A stretch of 64,000 nt of DNA, from NCBI RefSeq assembly GCF_020382885.2, contig NC_058511.1, positions 6,975,501 through 7,039,500 of the forward strand, read 5' to 3'. Of this stretch, positions 33,901 to 48,100 are shown in pieces. The notes under the pieces are model-generated. The model was not told the DNA's origin. It made no database searches and worked only from the letters and a program-made list of their open reading frames with translations. This DNA is from Scatophagus argus. Taxonomy: Eukaryota; Chordata; Actinopteri; Scatophagidae. Position 1 is the first letter of the stretch. Every line of letters starts with the position of its first letter. Both the position numbers and the translations under genes were made by a program.

Positions 33901-36900
33901 GCAACATAGAGCTCAGTATTTACATTTGCAGTCGTTTCAGTAGAAGCTTGAGCTGACAGGCCATAGAGAGTCATTGTTCCCTTGTGGTCAAATGTAAAAC
34001 ATGACTGGTCAACTTTGATGTTCTCAGAAATGGACATGGGACTCATCTTGGGTGCAACAAAATGAGCACTGGCATCCACAGTAAAATCAAGGATCCTCAA
34101 AGTAGATGTAGCCTGTGAGTTGAGGTTCATTTTGAACTCTGGCGTGATTGATGTACTTGTGGTGTTCTCCAGATCAGCAGTGGTCCTGAGGTTGTAATGA
34201 GGTGAGATAATTCTGAACTCTCCATAGAGTTTTCCAAAACAGGGAACCTTGCTGATGTCTGCCATTTTCTCTTTCAATTCCATTGTGAATGTGTCATAGT
34301 CAAAAGATTTGATTTTCTGGATCATTCTCATAAAATAGTCGCTCATGTCATCAATTAGCTGTTTGAAGTCAAAGGAATACAGTTCATTCACAAACTCCTG
34401 GATGGGTACCATAACTCTTCTGAGCAAAGGCTGGATGTCAGTTGTCCTGAGAGCAGCAAATGCAGACTGAATCCTTTCCCTCACATGATACTGCTTCATG
34501 ATTTTAACAATTTCATCCATAATGGCTCCAATCATCTTCTCAACCTCATAGCTGGAGAGAATCTCCTCTGCTTTGGCATAAATTACGCTGAACTTGCTGT
34601 CAATGTTATGCTTCTTGATCCAAGCCATGACAGCCTCCTTTACTGATTTCAGCATTTTCACGACTTTGTCAGTTGGGAACTTTGCGGTCAGGTTGGTCAC
34701 ATAGTTTTCCATTGAATTAATGAACTTTCTCAGGTCTTGGACAAAAAGATTGAAATCAAAATTATCAACGATCTCCTTTAGTTCTGACACTTTGTTCTGA
34801 AACTTGGCACTGACCTCATACTTAGTGTTGATATCTTTCAACATCTCAATACTGTGATCCATCAGCCTCATCACTGTGGTCTTTACATTTTCAATAACTG
34901 CAGGCAGGTGCTCAATGAATGGGATCTGAATGAAGTGGCTATCACTGTTCTTGTCATATTTCACAAATCCAGAGATTGCATATTTTTCATTGGCTTCACT
35001 GAAGAGTGGGGCTGTGGCAGCACCCGACATCTCAATGCCTATTCTGTCTGCATTGTTATAGGCATTCATTTCCTGATCAAAAGTATGTTCGTTTACCTTG
35101 GATGTCATCTTCAGTGTGACACTTTGTTCTTGGAGGCTCAGCATGCTGCTGAACTTGTTGCCCATACTGGTCTTGATAGTGGGTCTGCCTTCCAGTTCAT
35201 GGGTGGTTGAGGCTCTGTACTCAAATGAATGGGTGAATTGCCGGGGTTCTGCTTTCAGGAGGAATTTGCTGTATAGTTCACCGCTCTGCTGTCCATACAG
35301 ATACACGGCACCATCTGAGTTGAAAATGGCATCAATGTTCAGAGTGAAGGGTGCAGCAACAGTTTTGACCGTGCTGTCCAGACGAAGATATGGGGAGTTA
35401 ATGTTGGCTGCATTGTTAAGCTTCATGTTCAGACCAGCAACCTCCATGTCAGTGGTATGCATCATGTGTGTTCCCAGGAGTTTGCCATTGGTATTGTACT
35501 TTGCAGACAAGACCATGTCAACAAACTTGACTTCATAAGTGTGCTTGAGCTCTTCCTCTGAGAAGACTCCCATCATTGTTCCAGTCAACTCCATGTTGTA
35601 AGGCTGTACCTTGAACTGGGCATCATTCACAAAGTTGACCTCCATGATCTTCAGGTCATTCTTCACAATGACTGAGGCAGTAAAACGTTCCATGTTAATG
35701 CTGATGTCATGCTTGTAAGAGTTACGCTCGTCAAGGACATTCTCAGTCTTGGATTGGACTGCAAAAGATCTCATTGTAAGGGACAGTGAGTTGGTGTTGT
35801 CGGTCCTCATTTCATTGAAAGATCCCACGATACTGTTGGAAAGAATCAAGCCATCTTCATTCAATTTCATGTTCATTCTGTTCCTGGTGTTGATGTCAAA
35901 GAAGTTGCCCTTAAATATGCCATTGAGAGACACTTCTGTGGTTGCCATCTTTCCCTCAACACTGAGCTCAGCTTTGTTCTCTTTAAGGGCTCCCTTGGTG
36001 GTGAGAGATACGGTAGCACCAGAGGTATCAAGTCCAGCGTGGAAAACATTCTCAAAGGTCACTGGACTATGCTGAGCAGTTGTTGTACAGCTAGTGGTCA
36101 GGCCATTCATGTTCAGGGCCAAAGTTGCCTTGTGAGAGGCTAGGCTTGAAAAGATGTTCAAGGAGGCATCAGCATTGATTTCCAAGCCAGAGGGGTTCAT
36201 GGAACCAGTGAGCAAAGAATAGGCACGGTTCTCTGTGTCATCAGCTTGATTCTCTATCCTGAGGCTGGCCTGTCCTTCAGAGGCAGAGAAGTCTATCTGG
36301 CTACGAAGCATTCGCTCATCAGCCTTGGTCACAGAGTCAGACTGGATGGTAATCTTGACATCCTTGTATTTCAGGCTCATTTTGGTGGTATGCTTGATGG
36401 GGTCACTGTTCATGTTGGTGTTTGACTCAATCATAAGCTCCTCATTTGCATATGATGCCTTGATCTTGTTTGAGACCTTCAGGATTTCAGAATTCACCCT
36501 CAGTGTGCTCTCCATTCTTGCTTCTTTCTTTGCTGGCTCAACAGAGAATGTGTGGAGATAGGTGGTGGTAGCAGCCATGGGTCCAACAGACACACTTCCG
36601 TCTGTGTTGATATCTCCGGAGAGCATGTTTGAGTCTAGGACAACCTGGGTAGTGACAGTCAGAGATGTCTCCAAACCCAGAGAAGAAGTGGCATACACAT
36701 TATATTTTCCTGTTGACATTACATTATCCGTGACTGCAATTGTTTCCTGCACATTAAAACCTGTGGTCATGAGCATGTGTTTCATGGAACCATCAATGCT
36801 GTATTGCATAGTTTTCTCTGCTGTGTCTGTGATTTTTGTAGCGCCTTTAAAAGAGACAGAACAGTAAAATATTAATTAGTATCACCTTTTGTGTTATTTC

Positions 36901-39900
36901 TCTTGAGTTAAACGATAAATATGTGATTTTTATAACTAAAGAAAATGAAAAGATTAAATTACCTTTAGTTGAGAAGGAGAGAAGCTCAATTGGACTCTCA
37001 GCCAGGATGCTGAACATGGCCATATAGCTAGGAGAATCTACAGTATTGTTACCAGCAGATGCTGTTGCCTCCCACTTATAATAATTGCTGTTGACCTTGG
37101 CAGACATTTCCATCATTCCCATCAGAGGAAGGGTGAGATCATATTCGGAGGGGATGGTAAAAGTGGGAATTTGGATCTCCTTTGAGGCAAACTCCATGCC
37201 CAGCTGAGGCATGGATATGCGTGGGGAGGCAACCACTGGAGGTATCCTTAGTTCCTGAGATGACTTGCCACCAAGAGGCAGAGGAATACTGATGGTGAAA
37301 CGGTCCTGATTGAACTGGTATCTGAATGTGCTCTCACTGGTAAAAGGATGAAAAGAGAGAGAACATTTGTTAAAACTGAAACAGACACATAAATGGTGAA
37401 TAAAAGTTGTTTTACTTTATCTGGGTAAAGCTGCAAATTTCTTGTCATCCATCCAAAAAACAATGATTACTCTTACATATGGTGTTTACTTACAGGTTCA
37501 TGAATAGATTTTCAGGCATGGAAGGCATTTCAACAGTTGCCATTTTGTTCTTCAGTGTCTCAACATAGGGAACATCCTTTGTGATCTTGTTCATCCACAT
37601 ATTGCTGGCCTGTTGGGGAAAAAAAACACCACATTTCTCATACTTTAGTCTGAAAGAACAACATATCAGAAGCTGCTGAACTTGTTAGTATTATATTATC
37701 TTTACCTCAGCTGCCTTGTTGAAGATATGACGCAGTTTCATGTCAGTCTTGACAACCTGCTGGTCCATGGCATCCTCTACAAACTGCCTAAGCCAGGCCT
37801 GGAGAGCTTCGGTGTAAGGCACCAGGATCTTAGTACTGGCATTCATGTTGGACATCAGCTGAACCTCAGCCTGGTCTTCACCTGATATACAAAGCCGGGC
37901 ATTTGGCATTTAGCATTTAGCATTTTACTTTTACATTTGAGACCATATTTGTACAAATGTCTGAAAAAAAAATTCTAAAGTCTGTTTTCACAAACAGACA
38001 TACCATATTTGAATGTGACTGCCTGAATGGAGGAGGTCTCTGGGAGCTTGACATCGCTTTTAATCTCCATGGTGAGTCCTTCAGCTTTGTTCATGGTAGC
38101 AGTAAGGCTGGCATCGGTCTTGAGTGAAGGGACTAATAGCTGAACCTGCAGCATGCCATCAGTCATTGCCTGAAGCCTGTGATTGATACAACAATAAGTC
38201 AGTGCTTGTATATCAGAAAAGCATAAAGACTGTTACATGTGTGAATTAGTAGCTTTAGTAGCTTTCAGTAAGATATTATTTATTGGCATTGTTTGTAAAC
38301 ACAGTCTGTGGCTGTGCTGACTCACTTGGCACGGCCAGTCAGAGAGAGCTGGGGTACATTCTTGTTGGTGATCTCTAAGGAAATGGATTTTCCTTTGGTG
38401 TTGCTGTCAGTCATGCCAACCTTAATGCCGGTTTCAACATCAAAGTCAGGTATCTCAATTTGGGTGGTGAAGACATTCCTGTTCCTGTTGTATTTCATGG
38501 TTGCTGTAGCTTCAGCAGGCTGAGCACCTGGAGCCACGAAGTTAGAAAGATATAATGTAATTATTAGTATGCTGTAAATATCGATGTATGCAACCCTTTA
38601 AACTGAAAAAGGAGGTTATGAGACATGGAAAAACTTTGTTTTTTATAAATAAGATGCTCATACCCTCAGCTCTTAGGGCCAACTTCAAAGAATCAACCTT
38701 CTGGCGACCATCCTTTCCTTCGCTGAGAAGCTTGTAGGCAATGGTAGCTGAGTACTCAGAGACCTCTTCAGAAGGCTCGATGTCCACAGAAAACCTAGGA
38801 TGAAAAGAACAAAGAGTAAGTCACTGATGATATTGCACTATGCAATCAGCGATAGCAAAATTGGCAAATTAATCACAGATTCTTCAAAAAACAACCTACT
38901 TAGTCTCTCCATTCAGGGGGAAGTAGGGAGCAGCAGTCTCGTCACCAGTGTCAGGAAGAATTGTTCTGGTGCAGTATTTGACTCCAGAGAAGAGAGGTCT
39001 GCAGTTCACTTCACCCTGTCTGTGTGGGATCTCTACAGCCTGACCAGCACCCACAACCAGCACTTTATTGCTATTTCAAAGAAAAAAAGGAAAAAAAACC
39101 CCACAGAATCAGTTTCTGTCTTTTAATAACTTTGTTGAGCAACGCAGTAATAACGATAATATGGCACTATGTGTTGAAACACTGTATCACTAACCTAAAA
39201 CAATCGAAAATCTACTGTCATCTACTGTTAAAATATTTTTGTTTTGTTTTGTTTTGTTTTTTGAGAAATATAATACATGAATGCATTTTGTGTTATTTGT
39301 TACCCGATACTGAAGAGTCTCGTGGTGCCCTGTGGGGCAGGGATGGAAAGCTTGACCTGGCTGTCCTCCATGGTGATCTTGGCATTGATTGCACTCTCAT
39401 GGTACATGTTGGTGTGCATCTCGACCATGGACGCAACAAATTCAGGGACATGGACTCCCATCTGTGTCACAAACTCAACTCCAACAGAGGGCATGAACAG
39501 CAGTTCCTTCTGTGAACAAAATACATATCACATAAAATTCAATTGGTTGCATTCAAAAATATAAATACAAATCACGATATAAATTGACACTGGCATCATC
39601 ACACAGCCACTGTTACAATGTCGAACTACAAAAACTATTATACTACCACTATTTATATTGGTTATTATTATTATTATCATTATTAAAGAACAACAACCTA
39701 ATAATAAAACTATAACTGACTTTTTCTGATAGAGTACTGATGATAGGTTGAGGAAATATATACCATTTTTGGAACCATGCGAAGACCTCCCTTTGCACCA
39801 GGGGTAAAGATGCCAGACAAAGCAAATTTCAGAGGCAAGCCAGATGCTGTTGGCATGATGAATTTGTTGTCCATGAAGATGTAATGAGCAAAGATCTCAT

Positions 39901-42900
39901 TCTTAGTGCTGGACATCAGGTTAGCCACAACCTGATAGAAAGAATCAACAGTCACTTTGAATTCTCTTGTGTTGTGGTAAAAAAAAAAAAAAAAAAACAG
40001 GAAAAAAAGAATAGTAATTTGTGGGACAAGCATTATATTAAATTTAAACAGGAGTGCTGAACAATACCTTGGAAGGAATGATCCTCATGAAAATATCTGC
40101 ATACATCAATGCGTTGTCAGCAATGGACCTCAGTTCGCTGCCCTTGATGTAGCCAAGCTCAGCTCCCATGATCCTCAGGTAGGCCATGGCTTCTGGGGAC
40201 TCCTGACTCTGCAGATCTTTAACCAGCTTGTTGAAGTTGCGAACGACTTCTCTCACAAGATTTTCGGGAACCTTAGGAAAAAGTTGCATTAGTTGTGTTG
40301 GTGTCAGAGGAAATGATACTATGAGTGTTTAACAGTATTAATGAAACACAAGATATACCTTCCGTCCTTCTGATTCTGGTGCAGCAAACCACATATTCAG
40401 TTCTGGTATCTTGTCCATAGTCCAGTACAGAGCTTTGGACAAAGTGTCAGGGAAAAACCCGTTCTTTCCAAACAAGGCATCAATTGTTGGCTCAAAGCCC
40501 TTTCCTTGCATGCCGACCTATTGGAAAAATGAAAGCGATGCAAAAACAGTTTTGGATTAGTATGTCAAAGTCTAAATCTGGGCCAACGAAATCTCTTACT
40601 AATGCTATTTAAAAATCAGTGACAGGTGGGATACTGTGGCAAATTTCTTGTAAATATAAAACCATAATTTGAATTAGTGGTGCAATATATCAATTTTACA
40701 TACCTCCCAAATATCCATGTTGAAACCAAAAGCTTTCAGGGTAGTTTCCAGCAAGACCTCCCTTGGCAACTGGCTACTGGGATCAAAAATGATGTTGCCC
40801 TGAACACTGGCCTGCATGTTGTTGTGTGCTACGCCCAGCTTGTAGTTGCGAGACTTTGTGGTGTAGTCATTGTGTGTGGCGATATCAGTGTCTTGCAGGA
40901 CATCCATGATCTTCTCACGTAGCCTGGGGTAATAATGAAACAATAAGCTGCATAGAAGTAGCTGGATTGTCAAATCAGTGCAGTATTTCCATGAAATAAA
41001 GCGTGATTTAAAGCATTAAAGTGCTCCATTCTTACCTCTGTGTCTCTGAATCAGTGGAAGAAATGATATTGTAGATGTGGGAGGTCACAAAGGACTTGAT
41101 CTGTGTGTTCTGCTCCTGTCTAAGCAGCTTCTTCACAATCTCAATGTCACTGTCCTGCGGATTTTTCATCAGCATCAGGTAAGCTGCCAGGCGTTTCTGC
41201 ACAGCACCCTTGGGGTACTGGCTAACCCTCTGAAGGTTAGAGCGAACCTGTATAGAAAAAAAACAGTAACTTGTTAACGAGTGAGGGAAGCTGTAGTATT
41301 TTGGGAAAGTCTATTCTATACAGCTAGTAAATTTGGATACTGTTCATGTGGGCATGGTTGTGTGTGTGTGTGTGAGTGTGTGTATGTGGGAGGGGTGGGT
41401 GGGGGGTGTTGGGGTCTGTTACCTCATCTGTCACTGACATGCGTCTGAAAGCCTGAATGGCTGCCATCTGCACAGACAGTGTGGTTGCAGGCTGTCTCAT
41501 GCACTTTAGTAGGGTGGTCTTTATAGCAGGGTTAGCAGCCTCCATTGCATCTCCCATGTTACCAATAACCTGGATGGAATAGCATGGACAATAAGTAAGA
41601 CCGTGGAACTGGAAGTTGCCACAAAAAAATGTACATTTATAATGTCACATCTGGTCACCTACCCTCAAGATCAGGAAGGTCTGATCTTTGTCCCCAGAGC
41701 AATCTGCACCCAGGAGAGAAGCCATGAACTCTGAGACAGCAGTGATCTCTGGGGTAACGCCCTCAGCCTGGTACAGTCTGGTAACAAAATTAGTATTTAG
41801 TGATGCACAACATACTCCAACTCCTCCTATTACACTCCTGAGCAAGATGTTCATCGGATTTAAATAAACATGATTTTTAGGTTTACTTACTTCCGGACTA
41901 TGTTACTCAGAGCATACATGATGGGTTTGCTCTGCTTGTACTCAGCCATTGCCAGCATGTCTTTTGCCATGAGGCGGGAGGGGTTAGCCAGCAGTCCCAT
42001 GGCATAGACAGTAGCATCAACCTCAAGAGCACCATCGGTAAAGGTCCTGAGATCCTTCAGCATGGCACTGGTGCACTCTGGGGTTCCGCACTGAATCAGA
42101 GCTTGCCAGGACAGAGGTGTGGACAACTCCATCATCTCAGCAACTGCAGATTCCAGGACCTCAATCTTCAGGCCACGCAGCTCAGACACCAGCTTGTGGA
42201 AGAGGCTAGCCCGCTCCTCGCGGTCTTCATGTGACAGAGTGCTCAGCTGCTTCAGTGTGGCGATGACAGCATCCTTGGTTTGCACTGGGGACTTGTCGTC
42301 AACAACATCCATGGACAAGTACTTGAAGCTGTCCTCATCTGCACAGAATTTTGTCACAAACAGTAAGTAAATGCAGTGAAGTCTGACACATTTGACATAC
42401 TGAGCATATTTTAATATTTACAAGCTAAGCTTAAGAGATGAAGTACTCACTGCGATCAAAGATTCTGTCATTGATCTTAGCAGTTTCCCTCAGGGTCACA
42501 GTCTGCTTCACCAATGTAGAGATCCCATATTCATTCCTATTTGCAAAGACAATGTGAGTAAGAAATACTTACTCTTGGTACACTTAGAAAGATGGACCAT
42601 TTAGGAGAACACAGTGTGCAAAATTCTGAAATGTTACAAATCAGTTATCAGTTATAAATATTATTTAGTGGATGCTTTGTTGTTTTAAAACTTACTGGTG
42701 GGAGAGGGGCAGAAAGATGTGTTTCTCTGCGCATACTCCACTGGTCATGTGCTTCTTCTGGTTGTCAAACTTATAATTGCAAGTCTGGGTGCTGCTAATC
42801 ATCTTGGACAGAGGGTAGTTCTGATGGTAGAAAGACATCAATGTTTTGTTTGAATATGAGGAAGAGCAAACTGCAGGAAAAACAGCATATTTGATGTTTT

Positions 42901-45002
42901 TTCTGTTTTCTGTAAGGAAATCTATCAGTTGATTCATACCTTGAAATGATATGATTCTAGTAAGAGGGTTTTTAAGACTTTGAGTTTCCAAATCCAACAT
43001 ACAATCTAATAAATCTTGCCTTTAGTTTGTTATGGTGACAGTGTAAGGTTGTTGCTTAATCTCCTACCATGCCAGTGATGAGGGCTAATGGACTGGTGTC
43101 CTGCCTGTGGGCAAAGAATGAGTCGCATTTGGAAAGATCCCTGTTGACAGTCACATCAGTGGCAATGTCCTGTCTGGTGTTGACGGTGAAGTCGGTGGGG
43201 CAAACTCCATGCACGGTGGGCTGAAAGTGATGGCATCATCATCATCAAAGTTGCAAGAGATGCAGTGGTAAACATGATTTTTGTACTTTAGCAATTTCCC
43301 AGAATCTGATTATCAAGTGATCTGAAAGATTGCGCCCCGTTATGAGAGCAGGTGATGCTTTATAGAAAGATAAACTTATCTAAGACTTTGACCTGTGAGA
43401 ACATGATGTTACAGCAGTGTATTTATCACCTCTGACTGGGGCAGCTTATCTCCTCATTGCGCAAGTTGTTTATCACAAATAGAATAAAGCTCTGCTGCTA
43501 GACTCTGGCCTGAATTGATCGGTGACCTCTCTAAATACTGATGAAACGAAAATAATACCAAAAAAACAGTCAGGAGAGCTACCATTTTTTTGTTGTTTTC
43601 CTCTTCCATTACTGGCACAAGGAGGGCAGAGACAATTCCCCTCTTGATGTTCAGGATGTTGACAGGCTCATCATCCTCAGGGTAGAGTTTGACAGAAGTC
43701 TGTTCTTCAACTGCGACCTTCAACAGGTTCCTGGTGATGTGGACATGACATTATTTACAACCTGCCATTTAGCCCATCCTTGTCAGTTATGTCCTGAACT
43801 TCAGCCACTTTTCTGATCATGCTGCCTTTAGTTTAAGTACTCAAGAATACAGATAAATACAAAATCTTTGCTGGAAACCAAACAAGGTGACTTACTTGGC
43901 CATGGCAGCTTTGAAAGCATGAGCTCCAGCAGCAGGAGAATACTCTGGGTTCCCGTATTCATCCACACTAGAAATCTCGGTCAAAGAGCAATCTGTTGTG
44001 CGGATAATGAAGCTACAGGTCTGGGGTACATCAACCTCAACCTGTGCAGCAGATAAATATTTTTTAGCGCTACTGTTTACTAGTTAGGGTCACAAAACTC
44101 TTGTATTTGCAGTAGCATTTGGGGCTATGAAACATACTCTGCAGGAGACTTTAGGGCCACTCTTTTGGTTAGTTGCTCCGTTCACGCCGTTAAAGGTCTC
44201 AGCTTCATAGTCGTACACAAACCGCCTGAAGTTCTTGAATCTTTTGGCCACTAAAAAGTATTTGAAACAAGATCTTATGTACACATATATGACTGACACT
44301 TTTTACAGAATGCCTTTTGATACTTAAAATGGAGTATTTAATACTTTACTGAAAGGTAAAACTCAGCAGGGATTCACGGTTGGAAAACACTTATTTTTGC
44401 ATATTTATCAAATTAAATCACATCTTAAAACAGTAATTTATAAATCAATGTTAAGATTAAAAAAAGCAACTCACGAAAGCAAGTGGAAGATTGTTCCATA
44501 GCATTTCCAACATCTTGCTCTGTAAAGAATGAGAGAAGTTGTTTGTTTGGTAGTTTGTTTGACATTTTAAAGCCACAAGTTGCTCCAAAACATAACTGAA
44601 AGCATTTAAATAATTATAACTAATAATAAGCAATAACAATTAATGAAATTGTTAAATCACACACACTCTGCATTTATGCAAGTATTTACACCATTATCCA
44701 TTAACCGTAAGCATTTAATCTTTATTTCTAGCTCAAAAATACTGCATTGTCAGTCATGAATAACAACTGATGTGTACACTAATCCAACTAGCATAATAAA
44801 TATATACTTACTTTACTTTATCAAAAATAGTGTATACTTTAGTTCCAAGCATGCATATAAAATAACAATTTCTAAGGTTTTGTAAACAAGAAATAAACTT
44901 TACAGCCTTAGATTGCATTAGCTTCCACATAAGAAAACAGTACTTACGGGCTAGTGTGTATGTGCCCAGCAGCAGCAAAAGGCAGAGCTTGGTACCCCCC
45001 AT
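30911..45002 (-). CDS. apob: Apolipoprotein B, copy 1 (complete, 26 exons, 3303 residues)
   Basis: ApoB is the non-exchangeable scaffold of secreted lipoproteins made in liver, intestine and yolk syncytium; its N-terminal vitellogenin-like domain is lipidated by MTP. Exons: 45002-44948, 44519-44475, 44250-44138, 44041-43896, 43730-43583, 43220-43068, 42820-42696, 42536-42451, 42338-41891, 41777-41663, 41569-41423, 41247-41036, 40923-40704, 40517-40359, 40271-40068, 39931-39764, 39509-39304, 39070-38900, 38794-38664, 38527-38326, 38176-38004, 37881-37706, 37609-37494, 37336-36963, 36844-32145, 32029-30911. They total 9912 nt, in phase. Signal peptide: [18 protein letters not shown]. Recognisable blocks: [41 protein letters not shown]-type [17 protein letters not shown]. 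It is about 1260 residues shorter than human apoB-100, with most of the central helical region missing and the C-terminal part fused. The paralogue suffix (zebrafish apoba, apobb.1, apobb.2) cannot be decided here. Confidence 0.95.
32145..36844 (-). other. apob: Large central exon of apob copy 1 (4700 nt, equivalent of human exon 26 fused to a later exon)
   Basis: This is one open exon, residues 1365-2931. It carries the beta-sheet blocks, a shortened helical block (34250-34960) and amphipathic strands rich in LPKITLPKI-type repeats. Its 3' end, ARLYGRYP, matches the end of a separate downstream exon in copy 2 (53682-53868), so intervening exons and introns have been lost. Confidence 0.85.
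41355..41395. repeat. (TG)n microsatellite
   Basis: An interrupted TG run lies in the apob copy 1 intron just downstream (minus strand) of the exon ending at 41423. Confidence 0.8.
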
Positions 45003-45064
45003 GATGGGCTTTGTAAAGCTCCTTGAAGCCTTAAAATCAGGAGAGTCCTCCTCTTTCCGTGAAG

Positions 45065-45170
45065 ACTAATTCTTGTGCTTTGTTCCACTGGCTTTTATAG
45101 AGCTAATCTTACTGTATGTGATTACCAGGACGTGCAAATGTGTTGCCCTGGTTTCAAAGTCTGAGCAGTC
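45065..45170 (-). promoter_or_regulatory. apob copy 1 promoter
   Basis: On the minus strand TATAAAA (plus coordinates 45093-45099) lies about 95 bases above the start codon. About 65 bases further upstream a CAAAGTC half-site at 45156-45162 (plus strand) is compatible with HNF4, the known liver/intestine activator of APOB. The HNF4 reading is inferred. Confidence 0.5.
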
Positions 45171-45179
45171 CTTGTGGCA

Positions 45180-48100
45180 GGCCAAAGGTTGTATATGGTT
45201 TCACAAACTAGGACGTGTCTGTCAGCACTGGGTGGGGGGTGTGATTATGTTAAATTACCTCTTCAGCTCTTGTTTTATCATCTTGAGGTTATTTTCCTGA
45301 GACATGACGTTAACCCTGATGTCATTTTTAATGGAGAAAAAAAGTTATGAACCTTTATTTTTAAGATAAATCACATATTTTTTTTAAAAAAAAACATTTG
45401 TAATCAGATCAGTATCATATAACAGCTCATATATCCTGAATCATTAATTTTGATTGCTTGTTTGTACTGTTTAAAGGGCAAATGAACTAATTTTGTGGTA
45501 TGAGCAAAGTTTGGGGATGTATTTTACTTTTTAAAGTCTTTGTGTGTTTAGTTCTTTGTGTCATTTTATTTTTCACTCTAAATGTTTGAAAAGTAAGTCA
45601 AGGCAAGTCAAGGTCGAGGTTAGATGATGATTTCATGTCAAAAGACATGAATTAAACAATTCAAATGGAAGTAAATACTCCGCAGTTTGTTTCTTAAGAC
45701 AAAGACTATGCTATGGTACACTTTTAAACATCCACAAATACATGAAAAGCTCTCACAAAAATGTAAGTGAACCTTTGCCCGCATGCTGCTGAACAAAATG
45801 AATCATACTGACTCAGAATCAAAACCAGAGTCACCTGCTGCTTCTTCTTACCTGTACTTGGAGTGTGTTATCACCACATATTAGATATAGATAACTAGAT
45901 GTCTTAAAGCTCTACTGGCTCTTTTATGACACACACACACACACACATATCTATGTTATTTAAACTGTTTCAGGCCATGGTGATTATCATATTTTAAATA
46001 TTTTGCACAAACAACATCATATTTTATTCTAGAATGATAAGCACAAGTGTGACAGGCCACATTTATAATGTTGGCATTATATTTAGGTGTGACAGTTACT
46101 GAGCGGTGGTACAGTGTGTGGCATCTAACTGTCATGGCTATGAAGTCAAAACATCTCATGAATAAGGCCTAATACAGAAACTATGTTGTATATTAGAAAC
46201 AGTGCTTGAGTGTGAATATACTGTAAAATCCTGCACTTAATTACAAAGCTGAGGTATTTGTACATCTGTTCTCACAATTTTATCTATTTTTTCCAAACCA
46301 AACAGTAAAATCAAGAAAGTAATCATCAGATGAATCCATAATGAAAATAATCTTTGGTGACAGCCTACATAAAATGTTTGAACATTATGAATCAGTAGTA
46401 ATAATTTAATTATATTATGTAAAAGCCTACACATATATCATTAAATATACAAATACACACCATTTGCCTGTACTGAATATTTTTAATTGTTATGATTTAT
46501 TTTTACTTTGTTACTCCTGATAATACATGTATACTTGTACTACATTTTCAGTGCAGAACCTCCTTGCAGTGGAGCATTTCTACAGTGTAGTGCTGGTACT
46601 GTTACTTAAGAGGATTTGAAAAACACTGACAAAAGCAACAAACACACATAAATTTGAATTTAAGCCTAAATTCAGAGAGATTTGTCAGACTCAGCAACAC
46701 CTGAAATTTGTTTAAATTTGTTGTTGATTAAAAAAAACAAACTGGTGTCTCATCACTTGGCTAACCTTTCACCTCCTAAGGGAAGTCTATGACAACTGTT
46801 TGATCAGCACTACAACACAGGTGAACTCAAGATAAGTTAATCAGACTGAAGACAGCAGTTGGACATTGCATAAGGGTTGTGCAGCAGTGTTTTTTTTAGA
46901 AAATATTTTAGTGGACAAAATTATTTTATTAATTATAAGAAATAATACAAAGAAAATTGGCAAGTTAAAGGATTATTGTAAATCTGTGCTGAAGTCCATC
47001 TGAGGAGTTCAAACACTACAAGAATTACTACAAGAAATTTAAGCATAACTCAAGAGAGGTTGCCACAAAAAATAAAATGTGCATAAATCATACAGGTATT
47101 TTGTTAAATTGTGCAGCTGTTTTCAATCACTCAGTGGTGTTGTGGAAAGAGTAAAAACAGAGAGCAGATCAATACGGCTCAATGCGTTACATGTGGTGTC
47201 ATTATATGGCTCCAGTGGATGCAATAAATCTTGACAAGATGTACACAGAATGAGTGGGGGGTAAAGATGGACTTTGAAAGGAGCAGCTCACCTAAAAATG
47301 ACATTTCGGTCATTATCTACCCATCCCCATGCAGCATTCTCCTAGACAACTGGACTGAACGACAACAACAAAAATAATAATAACATTTAGAAAAGTGTAC
47401 AATATAAAATGACTCATTACCATTCACCTGATGCAATCAAAGTCTCGAGAAGCCCTAAGATCTCAAAGTGATTTGAAAACGTTATTTGCACTGCATGAAC
47501 CCAAGTTTTAACCCTGTTCAGACAAAGTGACTGCTAGCTATTTTAGCTTAGTGGCTACAGTGAAGATTTTTACCTAAAACTGAATGTAAATAAAATCTTT
47601 TCAAATCACTCTATGATATCTTTTCTTCCAGAAACTGGTATTACACTCAGCAAGCCATGCTATTGTATTTATTTATTTATTCATTTGCGTAGTTTTTAAA
47701 TATTATGAATAATTCCCCATCTGCTTCAGTTAAGTGAATGCTGCGATGCTGTTTTGCTGTAAAGTTCATGAAACAGAAACAGAAACAAAATCCTACATTC
47801 CATTAAGTGAGTAGATAATGACTGAATTTTCAATTTTGGATGAATTGTTCCTTTAAGGAATAAAGGTGACTTATAACAACAACAAAAAAAACAAGCAGTA
47901 AAGTAAAGCAAAGTAAAGTAAAGTGAAAAGAAACATGAGGAACAAGAAACATTACAAACATTAAAAAGTTAAGTAAAGTCAGTGAGTGATTAGTATATTT
48001 TTTTATAGAAGCAGTAAACTTTAAAAAGCTAAACTGATTTACCCAATTTGACATTCAAGGCTTCCCAAAATCTTTAAGACCTGATTGCATCTTGCTTGTA

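Noticed and set aside
33066-36867. Several 60-150 codon plus-strand frames across the apob central exons (also 54313-60312)
   Set aside because: They are antisense shadows of the long open apob exons, which have strong homology on the minus strand.
39931-40010. Extending apob copy 1 exon 16 upstream to about 39995
   Set aside because: No upstream AG gives phase 0. The acceptor CTTTCTATCAG at 39932 has a good pyrimidine tract and restores the frame.
44838-45062. Possible second promoter or alternative first exon for apob copy 1
   Set aside because: The signal-peptide exon at 45002-44948 already fits the family, and I saw no other exon with a signal peptide and matching phase.
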